Of a stretch of 64,000 bases of DNA, positions 7,731-14,576 are shown piece by piece (position 1 is the stretch's first letter; each line of letters begins with the position of its first letter). The notes under the pieces were generated by a model. It did no database searches. It was given only the letters and a program-made list of their open reading frames with translations, and was not told the origin of the DNA. Origin of the DNA: Fictibacillus sp. BK138 (GTDB lineage: Bacteria; Bacillota; Bacilli; Bacillales; Fictibacillaceae); assembly GCF_004216955.1 (NCBI RefSeq), contig NZ_SGXL01000001.1, positions 2,383,413-2,447,412 of the forward strand, in the 5' to 3' direction. A program made the translations under genes and the position numbers.

Positions 7731-8438
7731 ATGAAATTCAGCTTTAAAGTTTGGGTGCTTCTCTCTTCAATCCTCTTGATCCTCTCAGGATGCAGCCTTT
7801 TGCAACCGGCTGATCGTGATAGAATCCCAGTTCAGGTTTTGGACGTAGTCGACGGTGACACGATAAAAGTGGAGGTTGACGGAAAAAGTGAAACCGTTCG
7901 TTTCTTATTAGTGGACACCCCAGAGAGCGTCCATCCAAATAAACCCGTTCAGCCTTTCAGTAAAGAAGCGAGCAAATATACTGAGGAATTGCTGAGTGGA
8001 TCGGATGTTGAACTCGAGCTAGGGATAGGTGAACGGGACAAGTACGGAAGGCTTTTAGCATACGTGTATGCAGATGGTAAGAGCGTTCAGAAATCACTTC
8101 TTGAAAAAGGATTAGCGCGAGTAGCGTATGTTTTTGAGCCAAACACAAAATATGTGGATGACTATGAGAAGATCCAAAAACAAGCCCAAAAAGAAGGGGT
8201 AGGCATTTGGAGTTTGGAGAACTATACACAAGAAGATGGATATATTCCTAAAGAATCACAAGATCGAGTCAACGAGACTGCTGACTCAAAATGTACGATA
8301 AAAGGGAACGTTAACTCTTCAGGTGAAAAGATCTATCATGTCGAAAGTGGCCGGTATTATAAGATTACTAAACCAGAAGAATGGTTCTGCACGGAGCAAG
8401 AAGCAATCGATGCGGGATTTAGGAAGTCTCAGCAATAA
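7731..8438 (+). CDS. yncB: Thermonuclease-family lipoprotein (SNase domain)
   Basis: 235-residue exported nuclease. The lipobox is LILSGC (Cys21) and the SNase domain spans about residues 32-165. It shows the metal and catalytic elements VVDGDTIKV, VRFLLVDTPES and ERDKYGRLLAYVY of staphylococcal nuclease. A C-terminal domain (KITKPEEWFCTEQEAIDAGFRKS) is typical of Bacillus YncB-like proteins. AAAGG is 9 bases before ATG 7731, so the ATG at 7722 is rejected. It sits between, and opposite to, the two UGA-containing genes. Extracellular nucleic-acid degradation is inferred from family. Confidence 0.88.
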   Translation: MKFSFKVWVLLSSILLILSGCSLLQPADRDRIPVQVLDVVDGDTIKVEVDGKSETVRFLLVDTPESVHPNKPVQPFSKEASKYTEELLSGSDVELELGIGERDKYGRLLAYVYADGKSVQKSLLEKGLARVAYVFEPNTKYVDDYEKIQKQAQKEGVGIWSLENYTQEDGYIPKESQDRVNETADSKCTIKGNVNSSGEKIYHVESGRYYKITKPEEWFCTEQEAIDAGFRKSQQ

Positions 8439-8450
8439 TGGATAATAGTA

Positions 8451-8496
8451 AAACCGCTGTAAGGCAGGGAATTCCTGTCACAGCGGTTTTTGTTTT
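8451..8496. terminator. Bidirectional terminator
   Basis: AAACCGCTGT (8451-8460) pairs with ACAGCGGTTT (8480-8489), followed by TTGTTTT. It separates the nuclease gene from the convergent HesB-like gene. Confidence 0.8.
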
Positions 8497-8776
8497 AGCA
8501 GCATTCATCCTGCCCGACCATGATTAGTCCAGAGCCGTGCTGAGAATCTTCAAAATCAAGCTTCAAAGCAGTTGTCTGATCTTTAATTCTTTGGTCAAAA
8601 GCAACACGAATTCCGTTAATTTCTTCAATAACATCTGAGTTTTCCGGCTCATCCAGAGCCAGGCCAAGCTTTGGACCGCCTCAGCCCATGCCTGCAAAAT
8701 AAACTCGGATTCCGTTTGCGTTATTCATTTCAAGCACTTCTTCAATATACTTTTTTGCGCTTAATGTAATTTCCAC
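8495..8776 (-). CDS. Probable HesB-like selenoprotein with in-frame UGA
   Basis: A complete 93-residue HesB/IscA-like gene on the minus strand contains one TGA at 8683-8681 (codon 32). The surrounding sequence, VYFAGMG-U-GGPKLGLALDEP, is the known signature of the HesB-like selenoprotein family, where a Cys occurs in non-Sec homologues. The protein ends DECC-stop (Cys92, Cys93). Start is GTG 8776, 6 bases after AGAGGTG; an ATG at 8782 is too close to that RBS. The frame after the UGA is fully conserved in character to a natural stop next to a terminator, so this is not a decayed gene. A role in redox or Fe-S chemistry is inferred from fold only. Confidence 0.85.
8662..8677 (-). promoter_or_regulatory. 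Candidate bacterial SECIS downstream of UGA (HesB-like gene)
   Basis: Minus strand, 3 bases after the UGA: GG-U-CCAA pairs with UUGGCC around the loop AGC. This gives a short hairpin with a bulged U and a G in the loop, features also seen in the E. coli fdhF SECIS. The loop is only about 12 bases from the UGA, which is close. Folded by eye. Confidence 0.4.
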
Positions 8777-8870
8777 AACCATCACCTCTTCATGTGTAGT
8801 ATATCGTATTTTTGCCTAAATCGTGAAGAAAATGCTTGTCCTAAGCGGGAATTTCATTCTAACCCATCAG

Positions 8871-8912
8871 GAAAAGCCGCTTTCATTAGTGGAATAACTA
8901 ATGTGAAGCGGC
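8871..8912 (-). terminator. Terminator of the small gene at 9070-9288
   Basis: Minus strand: GCCGCTT and AAGCGGC arms extended by ATTAGT/ACTAAT with a small internal mismatch, then TTTT. The only minus-strand gene upstream is 9070-9288, so the 20-bp repeat array would lie in its 3' untranslated region. Confidence 0.6.
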
Positions 8913-8920
8913 ATTGTTAC

Positions 8921-9036
8921 TTTTTATGGTCCTTCGTGAAGATTTATGAGCCTTCAGAAAATTTTATGAGCCTTTACATTTTTTTATAAGCCTTCAAAAT
9001 TTCTTATGATCCTTCAAAAATATTTATGAGCCTTGG
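8921..9036. repeat. Array A: six degenerate units of exactly 20 bp
   Basis: The core TTATGAGCCTTC (variants TTATGGTCC, TTATAAGCC, TTATGATCC) begins at 8924, 8944, 8964, 8984, 9004 and 9024, a strict 20-base period. AT-rich spacers between cores are not conserved. It lies between the 3' end of the 9070-9288 gene and a minus-strand terminator. Confidence 0.85.
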
Positions 9037-9069
9037 CTGCGAGTGTCCACGCCAAACAAACAAAATCAG

Positions 9070-9288
9070 CTAAAGTGTATTTGTCTGGGGTCTGTCCCCG
9101 GGACTGTCCCCCCTCAGCTGTTTGAGCACCTGCTCGATGTCTCCGCTGTTGAAACCGCAGATCCGCATAGCTTCCGAGACTTTTGCTGTCATATCGGATC
9201 TTTCATTATGAGCTTTTATCCGCAGCAAAAGTTCGTTAACTTTTGCTGCATTATAGGTTTCATGATAATTCTTTATAAAAGTATCCAT
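9070..9288 (-). CDS. Small hypothetical protein with repeat-derived C-terminus
   Basis: 72 residues, no signal peptide or recognised family; mostly helical (NAAKVNELLLRIKAHNERSDM). The RBS is excellent: AGGAGGG 8 bases before ATG 9288. The last residues (GDSPGDRPQTNTL) are encoded by a GGGGACAG-type palindromic repeat, so the native protein probably ended near QLRG and was extended when the repeat arrived. Downstream come array A and a terminator. Confidence 0.6.
   Translation of the reverse strand: MDTFIKNYHETYNAAKVNELLLRIKAHNERSDMTAKVSEAMRICGFNSGDIEQVLKQLRGDSPGDRPQTNTL
9086..9113. repeat. GGGGACAG/CTGTCCCC repeat, family P, copy 1 (variant)
   Basis: GGGGTCTGTCCCC followed by GGGACTGTCCCC, a rearranged version of the perfect palindrome seen at 39929, 55972 and 57816. 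It is preceded by GTATTTGTCTGGGGTC, also present at 59453-59468. Confidence 0.7.
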
Positions 9289-9375
9289 CTCCCTTCCCTC
9301 CTTTTGAAATTTATTTGCAGTAGGGATATATATGATTTGGACGAATCGGCTTAGAATATGTCCATTAAATAAAAT

Positions 9376-9402
9376 AAAAGCCCGCTATCATGAGCGGGCA
9401 CA
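9376..9402 (-). terminator. Terminator of DedA gene
   Basis: GCCCGCT and AGCGGGC form a stem around ATCATG; CTTTTATTTTA follows on the minus strand. Confidence 0.75.
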
Positions 9403-9417
9403 TTGACTTCAATATTC

Positions 9418-10002
9418 TTATTTCTTTTTTACTTTATACAAGATAAATAAGAAGATGATCACGACTGCTGCAATCATAATTCCTCTTGTGTACGGGGCAG
9501 CGATTGTTTTGATGTCTTCCCAGTTGCTCCCCAAACGGCTGCCTAATTCAATGAAGAAGATCGACCAAGGAATAACCGCAAGTGTTGTAAATAACGTGAA
9601 CTTTGCAAACGACATTTTTGCAATACCTGCCGGAATGCTGATCGCATGTCTGACAACTGGAATAAATCGTGCGAAGAAAATAACACCTGTTCCATATTTA
9701 TTGAACCACTTTTCAGATAGATCGATTTGCTTCTTAGAGATTAGAATGTATTTTCCATACTTTTCTAAGAACGGACGTCCTCCATAATAGCCCATCCAAT
9801 ATAAGAAAAGCTGTGCCAGCGTCCCGCCGATCGTACCGGCGATTACAGCTAATGCGAAATTCAGATGTCCTTTGGCAACCATGTATCCGCCATAAGACAG
9901 AACGAGCTCACTTGGGATAACTTCAATCATCAATCCAAGTGCAATTCCTAAATGACCTAAACTCATAATCCATTCAAGCAGTGAAATCACTAATTCTTTC
10001 AT
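9418..10002 (-). CDS. yngC: DedA-family membrane protein
   Basis: 194-residue DedA/VTT-domain protein with about five membrane helices. Family hallmarks are IEVIPSELVLSYGGYMV, a re-entrant-loop glycine-rich stretch (GTIGGTLAQLFLYWMGYYGGR) and FARFIPVVRHAISIPAGIAKM with its conserved arginines. DedA proteins support membrane homeostasis and lipid-carrier or phospholipid flipping. AAGGAG lies 5 bases before ATG 10002. The C-terminus ends in a basic tail (YKVKKK). Resembles B. subtilis YngC; substrate unknown. Confidence 0.85.
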   Translation of the reverse strand: MKELVISLLEWIMSLGHLGIALGLMIEVIPSELVLSYGGYMVAKGHLNFALAVIAGTIGGTLAQLFLYWMGYYGGRPFLEKYGKYILISKKQIDLSEKWFNKYGTGVIFFARFIPVVRHAISIPAGIAKMSFAKFTLFTTLAVIPWSIFFIELGSRLGSNWEDIKTIAAPYTRGIMIAAVVIIFLFILYKVKKK

Positions 10003-10022
10003 TGTATCTCCTTAACCTCTAC

Positions 10023-10370
10023 TTATATTTTTGCTGCTATCAAAAAGCCTGTCCATGCAGCTATCAATCCTAATGTGTATGTCAGAACAATATAAAAAAG
10101 AACTTTTCTTTTATCTTTTTTATAAAGTGTAACCATTTCGAATTGAAGAGTCGAGAATGTCGTTAGGGCACCTAGAAAACCTGCTGCGTACAGTGAATCT
10201 AGTATTTCCCGTCCTTCATTCATGACATAAAAGCCTAATAGAAACGATCCTATACTATTTACAAAAAAAGTGCCCCATGGAAATTTTCCATTTAACCGCT
10301 GACTTACGAAATATCGAGCGAGTGCACCACAGGCACCGCCTGCAGCTACAGCTATCGAACTTAAAATCAT
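10023..10370 (-). CDS. crcB: CrcB/Fluc fluoride channel subunit (second of pair)
   Basis: 115-residue, four-helix fluoride exporter subunit. It shows GGACGALARYFVSQ, FPWGTFFVNSIGSFLLGF with the conserved Asn, and GFLGALTTFSTLQFE with the phenylalanine/serine track of the pore. Its start overlaps the stop of the companion CrcB gene by 4 bases. Tandem paralogues in Firmicutes form antiparallel heterodimers, which is the likely arrangement here. Confidence 0.9.
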   Translation of the reverse strand: MILSSIAVAAGGACGALARYFVSQRLNGKFPWGTFFVNSIGSFLLGFYVMNEGREILDSLYAAGFLGALTTFSTLQFEMVTLYKKDKRKVLFYIVLTYTLGLIAAWTGFLIAAKI

Positions 10371-10756
10371 TGTTCAGCACCTTCTTTCCTTAGAAGTGCT
10401 GAACCGCTCTTCATCCCGAGTAAGACCAATCCAATACCCATTGCGGCACTGATTAAGAAATACTGAATAGCTATCGAATACAATCCTTGGTCCAATAGCA
10501 GAACAATCTCAGCATTAAAAGTTGAGAACGTTGTAAAAGATCCTAAAAAGCCTGTTTGAATTCCTAAGACGAGTGTGTTATTTTTTACCAGCTGAGATCC
10601 GTGAACAACAAACCAGCCTAGAATAAAACTGCCGATGAGGTTTATCACCAAGGTGGGAAATGGAAACTGGGCATGCGGCTGATAAAGGAGAATACCGATC
10701 CAGAACCGGAGAACAGCTCCAATCATTCCACCGGCTGCTATCGCTGCGATTTTCAC
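10367..10756 (-). CDS. crcB: CrcB/Fluc fluoride channel subunit (first of pair)
   Basis: 129-residue CrcB paralogue with GGMIGAVLRFWIG, FPFPTLVINLIGSFILGWF and GFLGSFTTFSTFNAE. GTG 10756 is the start, with AGGAGG about 11 bases upstream. It overlaps the second crcB. I looked for the fluoride (crcB-motif) riboswitch in the short upstream gap and saw only the terminator of the preceding gene, so control by fluoride is not evident. Confidence 0.9.
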   Translation of the reverse strand: MKIAAIAAGGMIGAVLRFWIGILLYQPHAQFPFPTLVINLIGSFILGWFVVHGSQLVKNNTLVLGIQTGFLGSFTTFSTFNAEIVLLLDQGLYSIAIQYFLISAAMGIGLVLLGMKSGSALLRKEGAEQ

Positions 10757-10781
10757 CCTATATTATTCCTCCTATATGTAC

Positions 10782-10812
10782 AAAAAGATTAAGACACATG
10801 CCTTAATCTTTT
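10782..10812 (-). terminator. Terminator of CBS-domain gene
   Basis: AAAAGATTAAG (10783-10793) pairs with CTTAATCTTTT (10802-10812). The stem includes the stop codon of the CBS gene. Confidence 0.75.
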
Positions 10813-11225
10813 GTCAGTTCTTTTTTCCAGATTAAATTTGCACAATACTTGATAATATCTCTTCTTCTTATGATACCGATGAAATGCCCATCATCATCGG
10901 TAACAGGAATAAAGTTCTGGTCAGTAGACAAAGTAATAAGATCTTCCATATTTGAGTTGATCGATACAGAGATATTATTGATACGCTGTGGCACATCAGT
11001 TAACTTTGTCTTTAAAACTTCATCATAACCCTTTTCAAATGCTTCCCTAAGCTTCCATAGAAGATCGCCTTCAGTCAGCGTTCCAATATAGCGTCCATCT
11101 TCAGATACAAGCGGCACTGAAGTATACTTGTGATAAGATAACTTCTCTAATGCCTGCCTCATAGTTGCTTCAGGGTTCAAGTATTTCACTTCATCTTTCG
11201 GCAACAAATAAAAAGCAATATTCAT
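10803..11225 (-). CDS. CBS-domain pair protein
   Basis: 140 residues forming one Bateman module. The first CBS repeat spans about residues 15-65 (ATMRQALEKLSYHKYTSVPLVSEDGRYIGTL in segments) and the second about 80-135 (NSNMEDLITLSTDQNFIPVTDD, then GIIRRRDIIKY). Such stand-alone modules bind adenine nucleotides and act as sensors. No output domain is present. It differs from DarB/YkuL in sequence, so c-di-AMP binding should not be assumed. GGAG lies about 13 bases before ATG 11225, a long spacing. Confidence 0.8.
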   Translation of the reverse strand: MNIAFYLLPKDEVKYLNPEATMRQALEKLSYHKYTSVPLVSEDGRYIGTLTEGDLLWKLREAFEKGYDEVLKTKLTDVPQRINNISVSINSNMEDLITLSTDQNFIPVTDDDGHFIGIIRRRDIIKYCANLIWKKELTKD

Positions 11226-11430
11226 GTTGGTACGCGCTCTCCTTTGTAAGCATGATTCACGCTTATTTAAACGCTTTTTCTAACACCTACTCCATTATAT
11301 CAAAAAGGAACTTGGTCTGCTTTATTAAACCATTGTCTTATTTTAAAAACTTCTCTGTCATGCATCACATTTCTTAGTGTAAAGCTTTTAAAAAAGCTAT
11401 TTTGCCATACAATGCTGTTTTTTAAAGGAA

Positions 11431-11643
11431 GTTGATGTCCGCTCCAGGTTGCTCGCTATCCACGGGGCGTGCGGTGAGCCTCCTGCCGCTTTGCGCCATT
11501 AGGAGTGTCCACCTGACCGCTTCACGGAAGGTTCCTTGCTCCTGCGTCTACAAGTATTTGCTACCGAAGCGAGCTTCCTCGTCGCATGCCTAGCGAGATG
11601 CTTCTCATGTGGTAGGCACGCACCTTGCGCTCCAACTAATCAA
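11431..11643 (-). repeat. Interspersed hairpin repeat, family R, copy 2 (long form)
   Basis: Begins GTTGATGTCCGCTCCAGG, has GCTCGCTATCCACGGGGCGT, and ends near CCTTGCGCTCCAACTAATC. Relative to the short copies it carries an extra internal segment of about 90 bp shared with copy 3 (TTGTAGACGCAGGA and GGCATGCGACGAGGAAGC on the opposite strand). It fills most of the 542-base gap 11226-11767. The remainder holds no gene, only the znuA promoter at its right end. Confidence 0.8.
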
Positions 11644-11705
11644 AGATGCGTTCACCACAAAAAAAGTTCAAACGACATTTTAGAAATGAACATAAAAAGA
11701 TTCTT

Positions 11706-11734
11706 TTGCAAATCGTAATGATTCCGTTTATAAT
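11706..11734 (+). promoter_or_regulatory. znuA promoter with Zur box
   Basis: TTGCAA (11706-11711), 17-base spacer, TATAAT (11729-11734). Between and over them lies AAATCGTAATGATTCCGTTT (11710-11729), matching the Bacillus Zur consensus AAATCGTAAT-n-ATTnCGATTT. Zinc repression is inferred. Confidence 0.8.
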
Positions 11735-11767
11735 GAAAAAGGATTATTTGAAAGGAGAGAAAAACCG

Positions 11768-12727
11768 ATGAAAAGACTTGGCTTGATAGTCATAATTTTT
11801 CTTTTGATCGCAACAGCTGCTTGCGGTAACAAAAGTGCTGATAAAAAAGATGGAACATTAAATATATATACAACGATGTATCCTTTAGAATACTTTACAG
11901 AAAGAATTGGCGGAAAGCATGTTGAAGTTTCATCCATTATACCACCAGGAGCGGATGCGCATACGTATGAGCCTTCAACTAAAAAAATGGTTGAGATCTC
12001 AGAAGGAGATGCGTTTGTTTACAACAAGATGGAATCCGATGAATTCTCCTCTTCTGTTGCGGATACGTTAAAAGAAGAAAATGTACCAACTGTGGATGCT
12101 GCTAAAGGTGTTGAGCTTGCACACATGGAAGAGCATGAAGAAGAAGGTGCACATGAAGAAGGTGAAGACGCACACGGGAATGAAGAAGAGCATCACGAAC
12201 ATGGCTCTCAGGATCCTCACATCTGGCTAGACCCGGTTCTTGCTCAAAAAATGGCGGAAAATATCTATAATGGCCTAGTGAAAATTAAACCTGACGCAAA
12301 AGATGATTTCAAAAAGAATCATGATGCATTGATTAAAGATTTAAAAGAGCTAAACGCCTCATTTAAGAGTAAAGTTGAAGAAGCTCCAAAGAACTCTTTT
12401 ATCGTATCTCATGCAGCTTATGGTTATTGGGCTGAGCGTTATAATTTAGAACAGATTGCGATCAGTGGACTATCACCATCTCATGAGCCGAGCCAACATC
12501 AGATCGAAAACATCATTCAAAGTGCAAAGAAAGATAAGATTCAATATATCCTATTCGAGGAAAACGTTAATAACAAAGTGGCTGAAATGATCAATAAAGA
12601 AGTTGGAGCGAAGACTTTGACGTTGCACAACTTAGAAACACTAACCAAAGAGGATATAAAGAAAGACCGTGATTATCTTTCGATCATGAAAGAAAACATC
12701 GATACCTTATCCAAAGCACTTCAATAA
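11768..12727 (+). CDS. znuA: Zinc ABC transporter substrate-binding lipoprotein
   Basis: 319-residue cluster A-I metal-binding lipoprotein, lipobox TAAC. The region after about residue 115 is a His/Glu/Asp-rich loop (HMEEHEEEGAHEEGEDAHG) followed by HHEHGSQDPHIWLDP, typical of zinc-specific ZnuA/AdcA. Metal ligands include PPGADAHTYEP, DPHIWLDP and VSHAAYGY. AAAGGAGAG precedes ATG 11768, and a Zur box overlaps the promoter. No permease or ATPase gene adjoins it, so those partners must be encoded elsewhere. Confidence 0.92.
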   Translation: MKRLGLIVIIFLLIATAACGNKSADKKDGTLNIYTTMYPLEYFTERIGGKHVEVSSIIPPGADAHTYEPSTKKMVEISEGDAFVYNKMESDEFSSSVADTLKEENVPTVDAAKGVELAHMEEHEEEGAHEEGEDAHGNEEEHHEHGSQDPHIWLDPVLAQKMAENIYNGLVKIKPDAKDDFKKNHDALIKDLKELNASFKSKVEEAPKNSFIVSHAAYGYWAERYNLEQIAISGLSPSHEPSQHQIENIIQSAKKDKIQYILFEENVNNKVAEMINKEVGAKTLTLHNLETLTKEDIKKDRDYLSIMKENIDTLSKALQ

Positions 12728-12732
12728 CTAGT

Positions 12733-12768
12733 AAACGCCTGGGAATCATTTCCCAGGCGTTTTTTTTA
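12733..12768. terminator. Bidirectional terminator between znuA and ABC exporter
   Basis: AACGCCTGGGAA pairs with TTTCCCAGGCGTT, with TTTTTTT following on the plus strand. Confidence 0.85.
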
Positions 12769-14574
12769 TATCGCATCAAGCATTTTAAATTGTGATACTA
12801 CAAGGTGATAATAGACTCCTTCAGCATCCATGAGCTGATTATGGTTTCCTTGCTCAATGATTTCTCCATGATCCAGGACTACGATGTTATCCGCCTCCCT
12901 GATCGTGGAAAGTCTGTGAGCGATAATGATCGCTGTTCTTCCATTCAGCAAGGTCTTTAGAGCCGTTTGGATTTTTTGTTCAGACTCGGTATCGATGCTT
13001 GCGGTCGCTTCATCCAGAATGAGAATATCAGGGTCTGCGAGTAAAGCACGTGCAAAGGAAAGCAACTGTCTCTCTCCTACTGATAAAACATTCCCTCGCT
13101 CTTCAACCTCAGTTTCATAACCATTAGATAATTTTTCTATAAAAGCATGTGCTCCTACTGCTTTTGAAGCGTTCTGAACTTCTTCATCTGTCGCATCAGG
13201 TCTGCCGAACCGGATATTCTCCATGATCGTTCCAGAGAAGATGAACGTATCTTGAAGAACAACACTTACCTTTTCACGCAGGCTGCCTAAGCTGGCATCT
13301 TTTAAGTTCACCCCGTCAATCAAGACTTCACCTGATGTAGGATCGTAGAACCTGCTCACAAGGTTTGCGATTGTTGTTTTACCTGACCCTGTATGACCCA
13401 CAAGAGCTACCGTCTGGCCTGCTCCAATCGTCAGGTCGATTCCTTTTAAAGCTTTTCGCTTGTCATCATAAGAGAATTCAACGTTTTTGAACTCAATTTC
13501 TCCTTTAATTCTTGAAAACTCAAAGGCACCTTTTTTCTCGTGTACGTTCGGCTGCTCATCTAAGAATTCAAAGATTCTCTCAGATGACGCCATCCCTACT
13601 AAAAGCTGATTGTAAACTTGACCTAAACGGGAGATCGGCTCCCAGAACATTCCTAGGTAAAATGCAAAGGTTACAAAAACACCGATTTCAAGTGCTTCAC
13701 CTTGGATCAAGTATGCACCAAACCATAATAATATCGCTGTACCAATCGCGTTAGACATCTCTACGAATGGACGGAACAGAGCGTTCTGCTGTGTTGCCGT
13801 CTTCCAGCTATCATATGTCTCATTATTTACTCCGTTAAAAAAGTTCATGTTCTCTTTTTCTTGTGTATAAGACTTTGTAACTCTTATACCCTGAATACTT
13901 TCGTTCAAGTGCGAGTTCAGCTTTGCCTGCTTAATGCGGACAACCTGCCACGACCGTCTTATCTTCTTTCTTAAGCTTGTAGAAATGAAGAACATCAGCG
14001 GTAGAATCACCATTATTGCCAACGTGAGCTCTGGACTGTAAACAAACATGATGACGATGATACCAAACAGCATGATTACATCCATGAGTACGTTGATTAC
14101 ACCGTTTGTAAAAAGATCCTGCAGGGAGTTAACATCGTTTATGATACGGACTAGTATCGACCCTGCCGAACGCTGATCAAAGAAACGATGGGACAGACGC
14201 TGAATGTGTTTGAATAGATGCTGTCGAATATCATAGATCACGTATTGGCCCAGATAATTCATCCATCGTATGCGGAGTGTATTCGCTCCCCATGAAACGA
14301 GATATAGAGCCGATATAGCAATAATCAATTGAATAAGAAGTGATGTATCTTTGTTCTTAATCGCGTGATCAAACGTCAGAACCCCTATGAATACGGGAAC
14401 CGCAAGTCTGACAGCCGTTGTGACCATCATCGCTAAAAACGCTTTAGGAAGCAGGTTCTTGCTGTATGGTTTCATATAGCCGAACAGTCTTATGATCTGA
14501 CTCCAGTTAAACGGTTTGTCGATCACCTGCTCAGAGGAATAACGGAAACGGGCTGATTTTTTTCTCTTATCCAT
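12766..14574 (-). CDS. ABC exporter subunit, canonical ATPase half
   Basis: 602-residue type IV exporter half: six-helix membrane domain (about residues 40-320), then the nucleotide-binding domain. Walker A is GHTGSGKTT, the signature is LSVGERQLLSFARA, and Walker B is ILILDEATASID with the catalytic Glu intact. It starts 2 bases after its partner's stop with AGGA upstream. The pair resembles heterodimeric multidrug exporters of the YfiBC, YheHI or YknUV type, and I cannot choose between them. Note the non-consensus LSVGE signature. Confidence 0.88.
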   Translation of the reverse strand: MDKRKKSARFRYSSEQVIDKPFNWSQIIRLFGYMKPYSKNLLPKAFLAMMVTTAVRLAVPVFIGVLTFDHAIKNKDTSLLIQLIIAISALYLVSWGANTLRIRWMNYLGQYVIYDIRQHLFKHIQRLSHRFFDQRSAGSILVRIINDVNSLQDLFTNGVINVLMDVIMLFGIIVIMFVYSPELTLAIMVILPLMFFISTSLRKKIRRSWQVVRIKQAKLNSHLNESIQGIRVTKSYTQEKENMNFFNGVNNETYDSWKTATQQNALFRPFVEMSNAIGTAILLWFGAYLIQGEALEIGVFVTFAFYLGMFWEPISRLGQVYNQLLVGMASSERIFEFLDEQPNVHEKKGAFEFSRIKGEIEFKNVEFSYDDKRKALKGIDLTIGAGQTVALVGHTGSGKTTIANLVSRFYDPTSGEVLIDGVNLKDASLGSLREKVSVVLQDTFIFSGTIMENIRFGRPDATDEEVQNASKAVGAHAFIEKLSNGYETEVEERGNVLSVGERQLLSFARALLADPDILILDEATASIDTESEQKIQTALKTLLNGRTAIIIAHRLSTIREADNIVVLDHGEIIEQGNHNQLMDAEGVYYHLVVSQFKMLDAI

Positions 14575-14576
14575 TC

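Noticed and set aside
8921-9036. CRISPR array
   Set aside because: Units are only 20 bp with short degenerate cores, no 28-37 bp repeats or unique spacers of similar length, and no cas genes nearby. The same applies to the arrays at 16575 and 50655.
10757-10802. Fluoride riboswitch before crcB
   Set aside because: Only 46 bases separate the CBS gene from crcB and they hold a terminator; no crcB-motif sequence is visible.
11536-11718. ORF of 60 codons
   Set aside because: Lies within family R copy 2; similar ORFs appear in copies 3, 4 and 5 because the repeat has open frames.
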